Shown here: one piece after another, positions 1 through 12,088 of the stretch
Position numbering within the stretch: position 1 is the stretch's first letter
Layout of the letters: every line of letters begins with the position of its first letter
Source: Entrophospora sp. SA101
Lineage: Eukaryota; Glomeromycota; Glomeromycetes; Entrophosporales; Entrophosporaceae
Length of the DNA: 51,535 nt
Assembly: GCA_958430865.1 (NCBI GenBank)
Contig: CAUDNR010002924.1
Location: 1-51,535, forward strand
Direction: 5' to 3'
Position numbers and translations under genes: made by a program
The notes under the pieces: model-generated
Databases searched by the model: none
What the model was told of the DNA's origin: nothing
The model's input: only the letters and a program-made list of their open reading frames with translations

Positions 1-415
1 CCCTTGTAAAAGTATTTTAAACTGTATAAAAAAAATTGAAATCAATTGTGAAAATCCATTCCTTATATAGGACGTTCTCTCCTGTTACAGTAATATCAAT
101 AATAATAATGAATTCGTTTAATATTTTTATAAAAAAAGGAATATTTTAAACAGAATAATATACCAATCAATTTCTGTGATTTTCTGATGATAATAATAGA
201 TAAGGGTGTGAATAATCTATTCTTTTACATTTTAAGAAAAGCATTGACTATTAAATACGTGTAACACATATCTATCCATAAAAGGATTTTAACTCGCTAA
301 AATCATAAAAGGAAATAATTGTCACACAATTAACTGTTAAAAGAAATAAAAAAGCTCTTTTGCAGATACAGATGTTTTAACTACTAGAGTAGAAGTTAGT
401 CAAACTGTTTCTTCA
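1..415. other. Upstream flank of the pseudokinase gene
   Basis: AT-rich sequence with no ORF or repeat that I can support. It must hold the promoter and 5' leader of the gene starting at 416, but I see no clear core element. Confidence 0.5.
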
Positions 416-2928
416 ATGAGTACTATTAGTAGTTTAGAAGCAACTAAACAGGTACTTAATGTAGTTGGTACAGTTGGTGAAGCTATTAAACCATTTCTTC
501 CACTGATAGACATTGTAACTGATTTTGTGGAGAGGATAATTGATATTTATGAAAATGCTCAATATAATAAAAAAATTTGCAATGCTTTTCTTGATCGTGT
601 AAAAGCTGCTCAATCATCAGTTGAATATTTACAACGAAGAAAAGAAGAGAATCTAAAAAAATTTCAAGATGAGACATATTATAAAAATTTTCTGATTTTT
701 ACTGAGGTTTTGAAACAAGTAAAAAATTTTCTTAAACAGGTAACTCAACTTCATGGATATAAAAGTTTTCTTAATGAAAATATTGTCAAAGAAAAATTTG
801 AATCACTTCCCAAGGATTTTGATTCTGTTATGAATGATTTACATTTCACACCAATAGTGTCTGCCCAGAGACAAAGTGAAATTGATCAACAAAGTTTGAA
901 GGAAGATCTCAGTGAGATGACTGAGGTTGATTATTATATATTGTATTACTATTATTATTATTATTATTATTATTATTTTTTTTTTTTTTTCTGCTAAAAT
1001 TTTCTTAATTAAAAATAATCCAGTTTTAGAAACTATTCATGGTGGCATTCTTGATAACAATAAACAACTCAGCATGGTACTTCAAGAAATTTTGATTATA
1101 AAAGATCAAATGGATTTGCTTGATTATAATAAAAATGTGAAATCTAATGACAACCCATTTAAAGCAGCTCAAATATCACCAACTGAGTTAGAGGATCCTA
1201 TGTATCCAAAAGAAACTGACAGTCGAGGAAGACCAGGTCATATTCTTAAGAAAAAAATCTTGAAGAAAAATGCAGGTTCAATAGATGTTGCATGTAAAGC
1301 TGATGCAATAACTGAAGTGGATTATCCAGAGAATTATCAAAAGAGGCAAGCAGAACTTATTATTTTAGGAAAGCTAAATAATTTGCATAATATATCAAAA
1401 TTTTATGGTCTTTCAACTATTGATGGTCAACAAGTGATGGTGCTTGAATGGGCAGAATTAGGCACTTTAAAAGATGTTTATGAGAAATATGATATTGGAT
1501 GGTGTGCTAAAGTTGATATAGCTCTTGAAATTTGTTGTGGCCTCACATTCTTGCATTCATGTCTAATTCTTCATCGTAATATTCGTTGTGATAGTATTTT
1601 GGTAATTAAAACTTATTATTAAATAATAATATTATTAAATACTATTATTGATTAATTATTATGATTAATATATTATTTAATAAAAATAATAAAAGATGGA
1701 CAAAAATTGTAAACCAAAAATTACAAAAATTTATTATGTTCCTTTTCATCATTTTGATTATCCTGATCCAATAGATAGGTGGGAAGGTGTTCATTGGCAA
1801 GCTCCAGAAAAATTCAGATTTGGTCCAAGACAACCTTATAATTTTAAATGCGATATTTTCAGGTATATTTTTTAAAAAAATCAAATATTTATATAATTTA
1901 GTAATTTATTGACTAATAATTTTAATGACATGTGTTGTTTGTATGTAGTTTTGGTATGTTGCTTTGGGAACTTGCTTTTGAAAAAGTTCACTATAAAAAA
2001 TGGGAATTGTCAAAAATTAGGGAATATGTGTTAGATGGTGGCAGAGAAAACATACAATTTGATGAAACAGATGACATGACCCAAAATCTTCAACAAGATT
2101 ATGCTAAAATTATAAGAGGGGGTAAGATTAAAAAATACAAACAGATTTATTTATTTGAAATTAATATTTTTTAACTTATTATTATTATTATTATTATCTG
2201 ATTTGTAAATATTTATCAAAAAAAAAAAAAAAGCATGGGAAGATGATCCATTATTAAGATCATCACTTCAGAATATTTTCCTTCAATTAAATCATTTACA
2301 TTTGCAACATCCTAGTTCTCATACTGAAACAGGCCTATTCCCATTAAAAAATATTGAATCTTTAAAACAAGGTCAGAAACCTATTTCTGTAAGTGAAGAA
2401 GATAGTGGTAGTCAATCCAACAAACCACCTCAAGCTGCTCTAATTACACAAATTATGACACTTGGTGAGGGTATTAAAGCTCATAAAGCAAAAGATCGCA
2501 AAACAGCATGGACATGTTTTCAAGCACATGCTGATCTTAAAAATTCAGATGCAAAATATTGGAAAGGATATTATTTGTGGGAAGGATATTGTGGTTACAA
2601 AGATAAAGCATCGGCAACTAAATTGTTTAAAGAAGCAGCTGATGAAGGTGTTTCTGATGCACAATTAAGATATGCATTCTCATTAATTGAAAATGAAACC
2701 AATTTTAACAAAGAAGAATTTATCCAATATCTTAAATTGGCTGCTAACAATTATAATTATAATATCACAGCACAATTTAATTTGGGTGATATGTATATCA
2801 ATGGAAAACTTGGTGTTGCAAAAGATACAGTACAAGGAATTAAATATTTGAAATTGGCAGCTTTAAATAGACATCAAAAAGCTAATGAAATATTAAAGGG
2901 GATGAAAGTTGATATTTATGCCAGCTAA
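416..2928 (+). CDS. MLKL/HeLo-like domain, pseudokinase and Sel1-repeat protein (5 exons, 702 aa)
   Basis: Inferred exons are 416-911, 1024-1601, 1696-1862, 1949-2121 and 2234-2928; every GT-AG junction keeps the frame. Residues 1 to about 165 are a helical domain (VGEAIKPFLPLIDIV, ENAQYNKKIC) resembling the four-helix N-terminal domain of MLKL and fungal HeLo-like proteins. Residues about 223-500 are kinase-like. The ATP-binding lysine remains (VACK, K257), as do the APE motif (394-396) and the DIFSFG helix start, but the HRD aspartate is Asn (HRN, 349-351), the DFG site reads KIY (369-371) and I see no glycine-rich loop. Residues about 575-690 carry roughly three Sel1 repeats. This is therefore probably a pseudokinase acting by binding or conformational change. 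Human MLKL likewise keeps the lysine and lacks HRD and DFG. A role in cell death or signalling is inference only. The first donor (GTGAG at 912) was chosen because it alone fits the frame of exon 2; a later donor at 926 does not. Confidence 0.8.
944..991. repeat. (TTA)n microsatellite followed by a T run, inside intron 1
   Basis: An ATT/TTA triplet run followed by about 15 T lies inside the first intron of the pseudokinase gene. Read as coding it gives only Tyr and Phe runs. Its length is likely to vary between isolates. Confidence 0.85.
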
Positions 2929-3998
2929 TCTTATTAAAAAAAAAAGAAATATTGTCATTGATGGTATTCAACAAAATTATAACTGTATTTTTGTAAGCAC
3001 ACTTTATTGTGTTGTTATCAAAACATGTTACATCAATATTAATATAACAAATTATTATGTGTGGGTTTTTTTTAATATCTTTATCATATATTCCAACATG
3101 TAAATATTGACAAAGAAATTTTTTTTTTTTTGAATAAAAAAAAAAGAAATTTCTATTAATTTATCAGTATGATGGAAATTTTTATAGTAAAATTTAATAA
3201 TAAATCGAATAACTTTAAACCATGATAATAAAATTGAATGAAGCCTTTTTATTTTATAGTTTTATTGTTTTTTTTTGTCCCATCTTCATTTGGTTATAAA
3301 GTTTATCTATTAGTAGCTTTTTTCAATATCTTTATTATATAAAAAAATCTTTTTTTATTTGTAAGAAAAAAAAACTCTCGGTAATCTAAAAACTTACTAT
3401 AATTTCCCTTAGTTTCATGTTTGTATCTCTTTATTTGAAGGCTCGGACACGATTTTATTATTATCATAATTGATCAGCATTACCTAATTTTGATTTTGAT
3501 TTACATTAAATAAATGTGACCTTTTATAAAGCGGCAGATGCTACAGATTTGCCGAAGCTTTCCAGTCACAAGAAAGAGGCAATAAGTAGGAGAATTATTA
3601 AATAAAATAAAACTTAATTGCGATTAATCGATAAGTGTAGCTTAAAAGTTCATTTAAATTCGGGCATAAACCGGGTTTAACCTCGCACCATCCAGGGAGA
3701 AATGGAAGGGTTTGAAAAACTTGTTAATAAATTAAATTGTTTTTACTATTGTATAGACTTCATTCTTTTGTTTTTTATTTCTAATATTTAAATTATCTTC
3801 ATAAGAATTAAAGAAAAAAATTATAACTAAAATAATAATTTCAATAAAGCTTATTGTTAATACTATTACATAGTTGTAAATTCCAAAAATTTACAATCTA
3901 TAGTTTGATTTATTTTTGTTTATTATGAACCATTGCATGCTCTGTTTTTTCAACTCTATATACTTAATATTGAATTATTTATTTGATTTTCATTAATT
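2929..3998. other. AT-rich intergenic sequence
   Basis: This is the 3' flank of the pseudokinase gene. It has long A and T runs and several AATAAA-like hexamers. A slightly less AT-rich stretch at about 3530-3710 has no ORF or tRNA fold that I can support. Confidence 0.5.
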
Positions 3999-4277
3999 TT
4001 GAAAATGAAACCTTTATCTGTTTCAATACAATACCATTTCTTTTACATTCAACCAATCAATTTTTCCAATATCTTTAATTTCAAACAATGGTCATTCCAA
4101 AGAATTCCTCAATGGAAGACAAAAATAATAATTAATAAAAATATTGCCGAGACCGCAAAGAATCTTCTAGAGAATTATGCCGAGGTTCATAGGTTACCAA
4201 GCTCAGCGAGAAGTATAAATCAATTAACTCAATCGCCTATATTCTTACCAGTAGAAATGAGTTATAATTTTATCTAA
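3999..4277 (+). CDS. Small ORF of unknown function (92 aa)
   Basis: A single ATG-to-TAA frame. The second half (residues about 45-90, around ETAKNLLENYAEVH) has more even base composition than its surroundings and reads like soluble protein; the first half is rich in Phe and Ile. I recognise no family. It could be a small gene, a terminal exon or chance. Confidence 0.25.
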   Translation: MKMKPLSVSIQYHFFYIQPINFSNIFNFKQWSFQRIPQWKTKIIINKNIAETAKNLLENYAEVHRLPSSARSINQLTQSPIFLPVEMSYNFI

Positions 4278-4479
4278 AAGTTAATATTGTTTCGTATAAC
4301 GAGGAAAAACTTTCTATGTAGGAAACGTGGATTTGAATTCAAAGCACCGATTATGTACTGTATATTATTATTATGCTTTTTTGTGCACTCCAATGAATAT
4401 TCTGTAAAATAATTTTAAGTGTATATTGTTATATTTAACTATGCACGATCAGATTCATTTACAGATTTAAGTATGACGT

Positions 4480-5215
4480 CAATTAACTTCCAGATTCAAG
4501 TTATGAGTACAAGGACAGATTTATCGCGATACTTGTCAAGACTTTCGAAAGGATGCTCACAAGGAGAAAAAGACCAAAGAGTTGCTAAAAAAATATAAAG
4601 AACATATTCCAAAAGCAAAATCAGAGAAGAGCTATTATAATAACAAGAATACAAACTTGGCTAAAATGTTCATGCAACCGAACAATTGATTGGTGAAAAT
4701 AAGCAAAGTTTGGGTATTGAAAACAAAGAAAAGAATAAAAACACTTTAAATCAAGAAATTTAAGATTTAAATTTAAAAAAGGATCATTGAATTAGCTGAA
4801 TTGCACTTAATGAAAAGGAAAGACAAATAAAGTTCAAAAAATTCAAAAAGAAATCAGTCAACTAAAAGCCAATGCTGAAAACAAAGACATGATATAAGCC
4901 AATATTGAATAAAAAAAATAATGAAAGTTAACAAAAGCTAAATGACAATCAGCAATTAAAAAATGGTATTTCTAATCCGAAATTTCAATTAAATTTCTTG
5001 GAGGAAGAAAAAGAAAACAACCCCAAAAATGAAAGGTTTATTCAGGAGCACGAACAAAGCTGAAAAGCAGGGACTTAAAATAAATCAAGAAAAGAAAAGG
5101 CTCAGATGTCGGACATGCTAAATAAAGCTGAATAAAAACAAACCAAATTAACCCAGATAAAAACCCAAATAACAAAAGTCAAGGCCGAATTGAAAATGAA
5201 TTTATATCTTTAGAT
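4480..5215 (+). pseudogene. Decayed Lys/Gln/Glu-rich coiled-coil gene
   Basis: About 700 bp with coding-like composition on the plus strand (many AAA, GAA, CAA and AAG codons) that gives Lys/Gln/Asn/Glu-rich helical stretches such as KKTKELLKKYKEHIPKAK and NEKIQKEI-like segments. The frame shifts repeatedly and is cut by many TAA and TGA codons, often where a CAA glutamine would fit the repeat. No intron pattern rescues it. I infer a dead long coiled-coil protein; the parent family is unknown. Confidence 0.55.
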
Positions 5216-5415
5216 TGATCACTATTACTTTACCTATACTACATGGGGCATTGAATATCACATTATTATATGGCGGTCATACAATTGTGATGTTAAACTG
5301 TGTTCATGATATATAGTTTGAGACTAATAAAAATTGATCTAAATTTATTAGAGAAAATTAATATTAATATTAATTATTAAAAGTTTATCCGTTCCAAAGA
5401 TTACAAATATATTCA

Positions 5416-8400
5416 TCATTTTCTACAACTTATCATTTTAAGTTTATCTAATTTAGTTAAAAATTTATCAAAATAAGTTCTACAATACGATGATAAATAA
5501 TACTATTAGGAAAGAAAAGGATGGTTAATTGTTAGTAAGTAATAAAGCATAATGTTAAAGAGTTTTTTTCAAATAATTCTTACCTCATGATCGGAATTAT
5601 GGGCATACACAAAATTGTGAGCCAGCTCGTGACACATACTCATAAACCAATAAAACATTACATCAGCAGAAGGTGGTTGGCCATTGGAATCATGAAGAGA
5701 TATGTAAAATTCTAAATTGAAGAACAAGGACTTTGCGGAATTAAATGCAATCATGTCTACTTCTGGATCATAAAAGATATTAATCGTTTTAGGGTTGAGT
5801 TCAAAAACCTCACAAAGATCCTTAAGAATCTTGATGAAATTTCCTATAGATTTTAATCTGGCATATGTTAAAACTTTCGATTCAACTAGTTTCTTAAGGA
5901 TATAAATATTGATCTCATTAATTACTCTGACACGTTTTAATGGTTGACCTGAATTTTTTAACATTCGGATAAAGAGATTTTTAATATATTACTATCTTGA
6001 AAATATTGCTTAAATAAGTCCTTTGTGAATTTATATACCTTGTGAAATATCGCAATGATTCTTCTCAGGCTCTTTGTCAATATTTAACCCAGTTTGAGAA
6101 TCGATTACCGCTCTTGAGTTGGAACAACAAGAACTCACACCATTACGCAATGCTTCATGCAAATTTTCTTTTGAACGATGGATAGGATCTGACCCAGCAC
6201 CAGACATCTTCCATGGTGGATTAATATAAACAGGATTTTGGAATAATTCAAAGTAATCTTCCCATTTTTCTTGATTTCGCGTTATGGAAGTGGGAATTTT
6301 AATAGTAGCGTTTTTTGTTCTTTCTTCCAGCATACGATCCACCGGATATCCATTTTTTTTGAGCACATCTAGTGACATCATTAATAAAATACCTATGTGT
6401 GAAGTATCCTGAGGTTCTGGTTTTTCATAAATATGTTGTGAAATTTCAGCAGCAATACCGAAAAGATCTGGTTCACCTTCGTCACATTTGAAATATATTG
6501 TAAATTTACGCTTTTCTTTATTGGATTCTATTTTACAAATCTTCGAATCAAATTTGGTTTTTTCATTAAAGTAATAGGTTCCTTTAATATCTTCAACTTC
6601 CATTACATTCAATTCTTTCATCGAATTTTCAGGAAATTTGATCTTATATGGCTCTTTATTATAATAAAATAACGGAAATCGCTCTCTAATTAAAACCTGC
6701 ACCGCTTGAGACTTTCCTGTGAGTTCTGGAGTTCCTATTGTAACAAAAGATGACGTAACGCTGCTATCCAAAGAATAACTTCCGAGACTCTTTGATGGCA
6801 TAGTCAAAACAAACATATATATGTTAATATATTTTACAATAAATAATGTGAAAATTTATAAAATTTTATTATTACCCGATATAACCCTTCTAATAATGCA
6901 TCAATGGGGCAAGTTAGTGGCTTAAACATGACTGTATAAAATGAATTGTCGTTTATATAAATATCTTTTGCACGTGCTAACTTATATTTTTCATTGTCTG
7001 CCTCGTCATTGTTCCTTCCTAGTAAGATTCGTTCTTGCTTCATCTTGAATAAAAGTTCTGAATTCTTTTTGATGGAAGAAAAATCAATAGCAATTTTATG
7101 CAATATTGAGATGTATTTATTTTTATTTCCATCAATTTTCTCCAAAAATGCATCTGAAGATTCGACAAGAAATTCAGCTAGTTGGGTTGATGATGGTTTA
7201 TCTTTGACACCACAATTTCGTAAAAATATATTTGCCTTATCTCCAAAATCAACATAATGAAAGAAATCTATGAACTCGATACTAATTAAAAGCATTAGTT
7301 AGTATATGGATGTATATTGGTGAGTGGGAAAAGAATACAACATACCTTTCTTCTTCAGAGTTCTTGAAAAAACAATCTTGTGGAAGATTGTATTTGAATG
7401 TATTAGGTAAATTTTTATCACGGGTTGGAATAAATTTCAATTTACTGAAAGCAGTCGAGTCTGAACTAGATGTGCATGAAAATAAAAATTCAAAAACCAG
7501 CTTAGCCTTTTCTTCATTTTCTGGAGGCTCTTTGATTAGTTTATCCGACAACTGCAAGTAATTTGGATATTGCTCTACACCCAATTCTTCAGCTCTACAA
7601 CGTAAATCTTTGCGTAGTACATTAAATCCCATTATTGCACATTCAGGATTAAAAAAACATTTTGAGGGTTCTGAATAAACATTTGGATCCATGCACGGCA
7701 GAAATGGCACATTTATTGACCTTGCATCATAATCTTTAGCATATTTATCTCTAAAATTATCAAGAAAATATTCAAATGCTTTTTGACGAATAGGAGGATT
7801 CGATGCCAGTTTAAGAATTTCATCGAGTGGCGGATATTCACGTAGACCAAGTTTTAAGATAAATTTTCCTGTATTACGCAATTGATAATAATGATTATTA
7901 TAAGATCCAAGAATTTATTTCTCACAAATCAGCTTAATTGCCATACCTTCTTTAGTATTTTTATAAAATCGGCCTTTCCATTTGATGATGGGTAATCTAA
8001 GTTCAATTAATTTGGGCAATGGTGCATATAATTCTTTTGCTGTAAATTTTTGGGTTTTGTTTCCAAATTCAATTGGCCATATAACCGAAGTTTTCAATTT
8101 TTCAATATCATCATATTCAAGGTCAATTGAAGCCAAATATTTTATTAACTCCATATGATCCCAACTTCCTTTATTAAAAAGTCGATCAAACACAAGTTGC
8201 AACTCAACATGCTAAATTAAGAAAATCAATTTTAATAAAACATAAGAAAGCCATATAACAAAAGAATGTTAATGATTAATATTTCAAATTACTTTTTTCA
8301 CGCCAATAAACAATAAAAACTCGTCAGTGTTTTTTATTTTGTGTTGTTTTAAATTAACGTTCGGCAGATCAGGTAATAACTTGACATCTGGAAAGTAAGA

Positions 8401-11208
8401 TTCTTTAGGTAATTTCATACCGGATACTGTTGGAATGCATCTCTTTTCAGCCATGATTTTTTTTATTGCTTCGAGGTCAGACTTTGACAAGTTTTTAAAT
8501 TGATGCGAAATGATTTTCAAAATTTTTTCTGCAAAATCAGGATCATCTATTCCAGGTTTTGTAAAAATATACTGAGTCCACGTCAAGATGGTAAGCTCAG
8601 TCCAATCCCTAAGATATTATACAAAGTTAACATCCTGATATAATGTGATGGATATCATGAGCTAATGAAAACACTAACCCAAAATGAGCCTCCAAGTCTT
8701 CTTTTCGTAATGGTTTACTAATAGAGTAAGGTAAAACATCTGGTGGAACTTCAATAGTTGGTGGAATAACATGTGGGTTTAAGAAGTAGCGAATATGATT
8801 AAGAGGTGTAAGATCGTCTCCTATAGAAACGAGGCACATAAATTTACGAAATTGTTCATCGGTTATATCATTTTTGGAACGATACCCTATCCACCACTTG
8901 AACAAATCTGATAATTCTTTGTTATTAAATTGACGTCTTTTTAGTTCCTCGAACACATCATCCATTGAAATCTCACTAATGCATTTCAGAATATCTTTTG
9001 CTATTGTGAAAAATTCCGAACACTCGGTAAACAATGAGAATGGGACCATAGGAATTGTTTTGATAAATGAAACCACCTCTTTATTTGGAATCCGCACGGA
9101 ATTAATTGGCAGAACACCATGAGTAGATAAAATTTGTAGCGATTTTTTTGTGCAGTCAAAAAATTGAGATTCAATGATCTTTGCAACCATATTATTAGGC
9201 GTGCTTGTTTTGAATGTAAAGTGTTGTAAAATGTGTACAGAGCATTCCTGTAAATATTCAAAACTTTTTTTATCTTGTTTATCATCAGAGTTTAATAATT
9301 CTGGGTCAATATCCATACATAGCCTTGAAATTTGATTCATTTCGTTGTCATACACTATACGAGCCAAAATTCCGGCTGAACATAACATCTCCTTATTATA
9401 CACTGATAAAGTTTTATGTACTAAATCTATTGATTCACGTTCAACCTATAAAAACTCAGTGATTTCAATATAAATCACGAAGAATAAAGAATAAAGAATA
9501 TAAGCAATTGATAATTGAACATAATATTTTACTCACTGTGGGAATCACTCGAGCTGCCAAGTGCACAGAACAACCTGTGGTTTGATGGGTTGGAAATCCA
9601 ATGAATATTCTACCTTGATCAGGAAATGGTGTTAGGTCTTTAAAAACATTTAATATTTTTTTATTAGAATTTCCTGGCAAATTGCGTTCATCGTGCCCAG
9701 TAAAAATCATTTGTATTGTTGTGTTATTTGGTGGTTTTTTTTTAGTAGCAAATTCCATCTCTTCACTAAAAGATTTGGACACATCTACACCCAGATTACC
9801 ACAGGCAATCTTCAGAGAAGTGGATTGTGATATTTGTGATTTTTCAGGACCAATTAATCCTCTAAAATGTAGTCGAACATTACATACATCAACAGATTTT
9901 AATTGGAACATATTCTTTGGCGAAAATTTGTTTAGTCCAATATCCATATTAATTGAAAGTGATTTATTGGTCTCTTTTGTTAGATGAATTACTTCTGTAT
10001 CATTAAAATAAACAATCACATTACGAAGATTTCTTGTAAAGCCCTAAAATAGTAAACGAGTAAATACTTGTTCAAAAACCTAGGTTTACAGACTTTGATA
10101 GGAGCACTTACCAATGATGTGGCTAAGAAGCGTCCAAAAGATCCTATATTAGGTAACTAAAATAAAAAAGAAGTTCTCAATTTACTGGATAATGATAACG
10201 ATGATAATGATAATGATAAGGTTAAAAATATAAAATAATTAGGTACATTTTCTTTTCTTCGTGTATCCATTAGAAAAGTTGTCCAAATCATGTCATCTTG
10301 TTTTATATCACCCATTCTAGAAAATAACTGATCATTGCGCCAATAAAAGGCCATACCTTGTGTACCTGACGAAATGCTAATAAAAGAAAAGGTACCACGC
10401 GGTCAAAAATTGGATTAATTGAACGGAATAACATCAAACTTTATAATAAACTTTAATTATTTACAATGGCTCTTCACAAATTGAAAACAACGAATAAAAT
10501 CCGACTCCAAATGCTCCAATCTAAATCAACCACAATTAAATTCTCAACAATCCAAAAATGATCGCGCAAAAAAAAAACCTGATGCATTAATCAATTAGAA
10601 CCAAACCTTTTCTACATCAGGATTTCCCTCTGCGATTTTTTTCAACCTGTTCCAATCTTCATCTCGAAACAGAAAACCATTATTCTTGAATATGATTCGT
10701 CCGCATTTTTTTAACTTGTCAGTTTCAAATTTTATTTGGACGGTTTTGGCCTTAGCATCGTCTGAATGATTTTGATAATTTTAGATAAAAATAGTTAGGA
10801 ACAAGTAGAAAATAGGCTCATTATTACCTGAATTCTGCATCAATTCCCTATATATCACGAACTCTGCCGAATATCTATCAATAAAATATGATCGAATGAT
10901 TAATGATGTAAATAAAATCAAAAGTCTGATTTGCAAACATTATGTACATACCTTGCCAAAACCTTATCGATCAAGTGTCTCTGATTAACCTCAACTTTTT
11001 GTTCGCCAGCCTCATTAAAGAGCACCGTTTTGCGAAGTTCATCTAATAAAAGACTCTTAAGTTAACAATTGTAGATTACATGATTGACACCAAGTATTAT
11101 ACCATTACAAATTGAATACGTACCATAATTTTCTTTTCTTATATTACCATTAGGGGTTGCAAGATTGTCTTTTTTTTTCTTGGGCACACTTTTTATAATT
11201 TTTTTCAT
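5416..11208 (-). CDS. DUF3684-type GHKL ATPase protein with C-terminal HELAH motif (16 exons, 1531 aa)
   Basis: Inferred exons, from the start: 11208-11124, 11042-10952, 10874-10828, 10761-10607, 10520-10465, 10376-10247, 10156-10112, 10043-9537, 9445-8679, 8608-8293, 8211-7947, 7868-7346, 7281-6876, 6789-6039, 5948-5584 and 5502-5416. All junctions are GT-AG, all phases agree, and the total is 4596 nt with a TGA stop. Residues about 59-240 form an HSP90/histidine-kinase-like ATPase fold: N-box RELMQNSDDA (68-77) with Glu69 and Asn73, then EDWNRLKKIAEGNPD (109-123) and the GAFGVGFYS lid (128-136). The usual NDG box reads NNG (101-103), so the adenine-contact Asp may be lost. The centre contains the conserved GRIFIGFPTHQTTG. 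The end carries CHELAHN, further His residues and DHE (about 1487-1503), resembling a zinc metallopeptidase site. Fungal DUF3684 proteins share this order and are usually about 1500-1750 aa. The function is unknown; chaperone-like ATPase activity is inference. Confidence 0.9.
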
Positions 11209-11549
11209 TTTGAATAATTTGAATAATAATTTATGAATTTAGAAGACAAAAAAATTCCAACAAACGGATAGAAAATTTTATTTAGAGAAACGAACCTAAT
11301 TTTTTCAATTATAAATGGGCAATTTTTGTGTAAAAAAATTTATTGAATTTTACAATGATTTTTACAATTTGATAAAAATCATTGATACTAAAGTTCATTT
11401 TTAGAATTAGGTTGCGATTGATTATAAACGGTCAAAACATTTGTCGATCCTTCGATAGGAAACTTATTCTCTGGTGGTAACCCGCAAAGAAATTGTATTC
11501 CAAGTTGAAATCAACATATTTTTAGTTTTAAATATAATTCTTGGCTCAA
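11209..11549. other. Upstream flank of the DUF3684 gene
   Basis: AT-rich sequence that should include the promoter of the minus-strand gene starting at 11208. I see no ORF or clear motif. Confidence 0.45.
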
Positions 11550-11734
11550 AACAGGGTTGGCAATGCACCAGGCCCATTGAGACCGAATATGCTTGAAATG
11601 ATTCATAATGAATTCCAATGGATCGTCAATTGACTGGCATTATAGCAAACCTTGGTGGTCCAAAAAAACAAAACTTTAGGTTGTAAACAATTCATGAAGA
11701 ATGACAGTATCCAAATATCCAAACCAATTGGTTC
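11550..11734 (+). pseudogene. Coding remnant cut off by the minisatellite
   Basis: The plus strand reads RVGNAPGPLRPNMLEMIHNE and onwards to a TGA, then in shifted frames a Gly-Pro-Lys stretch and KNDSIQISKPIGSG. Composition is coding-like, but the frame is broken at least twice and runs straight into the 16-bp repeat array. The family is not recognised. This stretch is absent upstream of the second copy of the duplicated block. Confidence 0.4.
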
Positions 11735-11740
11735 GGGTCT

Positions 11741-11914
11741 GGGACACTTTACCGACACCCACTTTACCGACAGGACACTTTACCGACACCCACTTTACCG
11801 ACAAGACACTTCACCGACAGGACACTTCACCGACAGGACACTTTACCGACAAGACACTTTACCGACAAGACACTTTACCGACAGGTCAATTTACCGACAG
11901 GACACTTTGCCGAC
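11741..11914. repeat. Minisatellite, 11 units of about 16 bp (copy 1)
   Basis: Eleven tandem units of 15-16 bp with consensus AGGACACTTTACCGAC and variants ACCCACTTTACCGAC and AAGACACTTCACCGAC. The second copy of the block has only seven units. The apparent ORFs across it (TLYRQD-type repeats) are by-products of the repeat. Confidence 0.95.
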
Positions 11915-11920
11915 AATCTA

Positions 11921-12088
11921 AGTAAAGTCGAACTTGACGTAGAAATGGTCTTGCGAGAAACACCACGACCCCCACAGAAACCACAAGATCGTAATCGTGA
12001 AATATGGATTCAAACAGTATTAAATGACCATAACATTAGATCAACTATAAAGTTTCTTCGGGGCATTGCCCATAATATTTCATTTTAA
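11921..12088 (+). pseudogene. Coding remnant inside the foldback-like element
   Basis: An open frame of 55 codons follows the array directly and ends in TAA. It includes VEMVLRETPRPPQKPQDRN and a hydrophobic end (KFLRGIAHNISF). It has no start of its own. In the second copy a C-run change (at about 35576) shifts the frame. It is probably the C-terminal scrap of a gene captured by or invaded by the element; the family is unknown. Confidence 0.4.

Noticed and set aside
2232..2302. Possible frameshift between the kinase exon 5 start and the Sel1 frame
   Set aside because: On recounting, the acceptor at 2233 puts AWEDDPLL and the Sel1 region in one frame, and the total coding length is divisible by three.
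11741..11914. CRISPR-like array
   Set aside because: Units are contiguous with no spacers, and the organism is eukaryotic.
11652..11925. ORFs of 74-89 codons with repeated TLYRQD/FTDT motifs
   Set aside because: They simply translate the 16-bp minisatellite in two frames and differ between the two copies with unit number.
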